Shown: one piece after another, positions 62,501-64,000 of the stretch
Layout: the number at the start of each line of letters is the position of its first letter
How positions within the stretch are numbered: position 1 is the first letter of the stretch
Translations under genes and position numbers: made by a program
Assembly: GCA_002455255.1 (NCBI GenBank)
Contig: DKKL01000031.1
Span: 109,025-173,024 of the forward strand
Length of the DNA stretch: 64,000 nt
Source: Candidatus Tepidiaquacellales bacterium UBA6667
Lineage (GTDB): Bacteria; Bacteroidota; Ignavibacteria; Tepidaquicellales; Tepidaquicellaceae
Reading direction: 5' to 3'
The notes under the pieces: generated by a model
Database searches by the model: none
What the model was told of the DNA's origin: nothing
What the model saw: the letters and a program-made list of their open reading frames with translations, nothing else

Positions 62501-63238
62501 TCCATTATAGTCTCCGGTAGAACTAATTGAAAAACCAAACTCATCATCTGCATTAAAACCGGAAAATACTAAATCAGCAACATTATTCATACCTGGACCA
62601 CCATAATACAAATACACTCTGCCTGCATTAATAAAAGTAGCATCATTTAAATTAGCCCCTATGATAACATCAGCATATCCATCTCCGTTAACATCACCGG
62701 CAGATGATAATGAAAATCCGAAATTATCTCCCGTTGCTTCACCTGTAAAAATTACATCAGGGGTGTTATTCAGAACTGAACCGCCAAAATATAAATAAGC
62801 CCTTCCGGAATTTATACCATTAGAGTCATTCAGATTTGCCCCAATTAAAAAATCCGGAAAGCCATCTCCGTTGACATCGCCTGTATTGGCAATGCATATT
62901 CCAAACTGATCTTCATTAGCATAACCATCAATAATCAGATCGGGAACAAAATCATAATTTTCACCGCCAAGATATAAATATACCCTTCCTCTGTTTGAAC
63001 CAATGGAGCTGTGAGTAGGAGCGGAAGCTAAAAAATCAGAAAATCCATCTCCATTAAAATCACCCGTGGCAATAGAAAAACCAAATCTTCCGGAAGGATT
63101 ATTACCGTTTATAAAACTTCTTAAAACAACATCAGTTTCAGGAACGGATTCAAATTTTGAATCATTATTCTGAGCGAAAGAATCACTGATAAATGAATAA
63201 GTTAAAAATAAAATTAATAGAAGATAGTTTTTACGCAT
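59528..63238 (-). CDS. secreted FG-GAP repeat protein with Fn3 and C-terminal dockerin
   Basis: The frame extends to 63274, but ATG at 63238 gives a clean signal peptide (KNYLLLILFLTYSFISDSFA), so the mature protein has about 1236 codons. Some fifteen FG-GAP/integrin-like blades follow (GDVNGDGFPDFLIGANLND type), each with a DxDxDG calcium loop, forming two beta-propellers (residues ~45-820). Fibronectin type III-like domains lie at about 850-1030. The C-terminus holds a duplicated calcium F-hand SGDVNSSGVINSTDRTLIR and DLDGNGVVNSSDRTIVRN, the pattern of a type I dockerin. No T9SS type A tail is present. The next gene, 16 nt later, encodes a cohesin-like T9SS cargo. Confidence 0.85.
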   Translation of the reverse strand: MRKNYLLLILFLTYSFISDSFAQNNDSKFESVPETDVVLRSFINGNNPSGRFGFSIATGDFNGDGFSDFLASAPTHSSIGSNRGRVYLYLGGENYDFVPDLIIDGYANEDQFGICIANTGDVNGDGFPDFLIGANLNDSNGINSGRAYLYFGGSVLNNTPDVIFTGEATGDNFGFSLSSAGDVNGDGYADVIIGANLNDATFINAGRVYLYYGGPGMNNVADLVFSGFNADDEFGFSISSTGDYNGDGFNDIIIGSPMNDDAGNNAGAAYVYYEGSTMNNEADRVIYSGTDDDRLGSAVSDAGDFNGDGYGDFIVGIPRADNNMSNSGIALLYLGGSNPSLYSAATFYGTQTNSFFGSFLKNAGDFNGDGYSDVIISSLNYFASTGRSIIYFGSEIVNNTADVIANGSFYDEYLGKGLAGTVDLDGDGNSEILIGANGFNDFTGRVYIYKQKMTGNDLSDETFFGQQSNSYFGTEVSVEGDINGDGYNDIVVSAPGYSSNKGRVYVFYGGSLLDNNPDKIFEGENFDDYFGHCVSSAGDINNDGFDDIMIGARGFDNFRGKVYVYLGQQNMDTVADRTYIGTNTGDEFGYKITMGRVNTDFNSDYIITAPKRSSGLGVAYYYFGSTSINSLPTVLMTGEISNSYFGISADIIGDVNGDLFGDILIGAHSIDSGKGKAYLYYGNNNFLPNSQILFKGSNNTDYFGFSVSKAGDVNKDGFMDFIIGSPGANSGMGKALLYHGGPNMTGTPILTFNGTNQNENFGFIVKGGGDLNNDGFSDIGICSPYYIYGLGKINFYFGSHNMDNISDLYLIGTENDGDLGLSLSMAGDVNGDNMDDFSYGYLGYSSGSGLAKLNLSTSTQVNPRILAVSDVPNDQGGFVKIKFTRSGYDYLNMNMITHYQVERSDPPGTSGFAWQTVYSQTANNNSLYNLNISTPSDSNSNGNSTFFYRVVAKTSNGSVYWRSNILSGSSIDNLAPLPPVDLMASGNSNSIKLNWQPNIEPDLKKYLIFKNDVFYKESLTNNLTDTNVVQDSIYIYKVAAQDVNGNISELSMPDTASLESITLFDVTVIPEGLLNISTNTLRMRDTISAYLYDITGSDIIDSAKGILDSVNFTVDLEFKNAISGVYYLVIKHRNCIETWSKLGGEKINRGDSYIYDFTNSPGSAYGDNLKLKGGKYCLYSGDVNSSGVINSTDRTLIRNNVGQIGYIRFDLDGNGVVNSSDRTIVRNNTGISRQRP

Positions 63239-63340
63239 TATATTTTTTTTATACAAATTTGATATTGTTTGCATAAAATCTCAATTAGAAATTTAATCAT
63301 AAGTTACGAGATTTTATATTTATTTTTAGAAAGATTATAC

Positions 63341-63367
63341 ATAAACTATTGTTTTCTAATAGTTTAT
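63341..63367. promoter_or_regulatory. inverted repeat between divergent genes
   Basis: ATAAACTATT (63341-63350) and AATAGTTTAT (63358-63367) form a perfect 10-bp inverted repeat with a 7-nt spacer in the gap between the FG-GAP gene (-) and the right-edge gene (+), only 23 bp before the latter's ATG. It could be an operator; no regulator is assigned. Confidence 0.35.
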
Positions 63368-63390
63368 ACGAATTATATAATAACGACAAA

Positions 63391-64000
63391 ATGGAGAGTT
63401 ATAAAGTATTAAAAATGATAAAAACTTTTGATGAAGATGAAATCAAAAGTTTTAGAAAGTTTATTAATTCACCTTATTTCAAAAGAGAGAGAGATTTAAA
63501 TAAATATTTTAATTTTTTAATGAAATATTATCCTGATTTTAATATTTCAAAAAATATTTTAATAAAGAAGTTTTGCGGAGAAGTGACCGAAAAAAATTCA
63601 AAGTTGATAAATACATTGAATGCCGATTTGAGAAAAACAATAGAAGATTTTTTTGCGGTTGAATTTATTTTTAACAACGATTATTACTATGCATATTCTT
63701 TAATGTCTAAGTTGAGTTTTAACGGGTTATATCCTAATGTAGAAAAAACGATAGACCAATATAAAAAGAAAAATACGGGAATGTATGAAGACCAAAATTT
63801 ATATTATCAGTTATATATGCTTGACACAATATTACATTCTGCACAAGCGATGCAAGGAAATTTTAATAACATCTTAAAACTAATGATTTCCCAAAGTGAG
63901 AATGTCAGTAAATTTTTTATAGTTCTGTCAAATTATTTTCTTAACAGTTTTGCAGTCAGAGATTTAAAACAAGTTTACCCTGATAAAACACTTTTAATAA
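63391..64000 (+). CDS. unknown protein (3' truncated by window edge)
   Basis: The frame from ATG 63391 runs open to the window end (over 200 codons) and has no stop. The N-terminus (MESYKVLKMIKTFDEDEIKS, then FRKFINSPYF) resembles a family of helical, repeat-type proteins common in Bacteroidota and Ignavibacteriota and of unknown function. The rest is rich in Lys, Phe, Asn and Tyr and looks all-helical, without membrane segments or a signal. No catalytic motif is visible. It is divergent from the FG-GAP gene; a 10-bp inverted repeat lies just upstream. Confidence 0.65.
   Translation, partial: MESYKVLKMIKTFDEDEIKSFRKFINSPYFKRERDLNKYFNFLMKYYPDFNISKNILIKKFCGEVTEKNSKLINTLNADLRKTIEDFFAVEFIFNNDYYYAYSLMSKLSFNGLYPNVEKTIDQYKKKNTGMYEDQNLYYQLYMLDTILHSAQAMQGNFNNILKLMISQSENVSKFFIVLSNYFLNSFAVRDLKQVYPDKTLLI

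Noticed and set aside
1..64000. tRNA, rRNA, phage or IS genes
   Set aside because: No cloverleaf, rRNA-like or transposase/integrase sequence was recognised in any gap or frame.

Overview
The window is about 64 kb of AT-rich bacterial DNA (roughly 30% G+C by eye). It looks like a member of the Ignavibacteriota or a neighbouring Bacteroidota/Chlorobiota lineage. The signs are: two secreted proteins ending in a type IX secretion (T9SS) type A sorting domain with the YPNPFNP signature; several clean promoters pairing TTGACA-like boxes with the Bacteroidota-type TAnnTTTG box; few Shine-Dalgarno sequences; and lineage-typical families (DUF3127, DUF3667, DUF4382, FecA-type TonB receptor, tricorn-type S41 protease). 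No rRNA, tRNA, CRISPR array, IS transposase or phage gene was found. The attribution rests on motifs only.

Layout. (1) 1-6328, + strand: a surface-sugar operon: GT-B-like protein (cut by the left edge), SpsF-type nucleotidyltransferase, split transketolase, class III aminotransferase, short-chain dehydrogenase and a short NeuB-type synthase. It converges on an MFS transporter. (2) 6.3-10.0 kb, - strand: MFS transporter, stand-alone RapZ C-terminal domain, glutamine synthetase and its Lrp/AsnC regulator. (3) 10.2-16.4 kb: small membrane protein, aldo/keto reductase, TadA, GT2, M15-like peptidase, HPr and polyprenyl synthase. (4) 16.6-24.2 kb: subtilase, TonB receptor, TypA and M3 oligopeptidase. 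(5) 24.5-29.9 kb: very AT-rich + strand cluster of secreted proteins, including a metzincin-like protease gene broken by one in-frame TAA and a 1093-residue T9SS cargo. (6) 30.0-38.4 kb, - strand: RsgA, tricorn-type protease and a heterodimeric ABC exporter. (7) 38.4-45.8 kb: secreted protein, second subtilase, DinB, DUF899, a palindromic repeat array, GH26 hydrolase, DUF3127 and a methyltransferase. (8) 45.9-48.5 kb: Rieske protein with a membrane partner, DUF3667, DUF454 and YciI. (9) 48.6-52.5 kb: an operon of two ATP-grasp ligases, a GNAT acetyltransferase and a lysine 2,3-aminomutase. (10) 52.6-57.5 kb: membrane protein, DUF4097 lipoprotein, ECF sigma factor, small membrane protein and a large Fe-S/FAD oxidoreductase. 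(11) 57.6-63.2 kb: DUF4382 lipoprotein, a cohesin-like T9SS protein and an FG-GAP/dockerin protein. (12) The right edge cuts a regulatory-looking unknown gene.

The most notable observation is upstream of the heterodimeric ABC exporter (38.07-38.38 kb). A strong promoter is followed by a 42-codon reading frame and then a perfect intrinsic terminator that ends about 20 nt before the exporter start codon. A segment inside the small frame can form 21 base pairs (two small bulges) with the 5' arm of the terminator, giving a mutually exclusive antiterminator. This has the architecture of a leader-peptide attenuator, reminiscent of bmrB-bmrCD of Bacillus. Also notable are a pair of near-identical palindromic operators sitting just after the -10 boxes of two distant genes (45.8 and 57.6 kb), the beta-lysine/ATP-grasp operon, and the neighbouring cohesin-like and dockerin genes.
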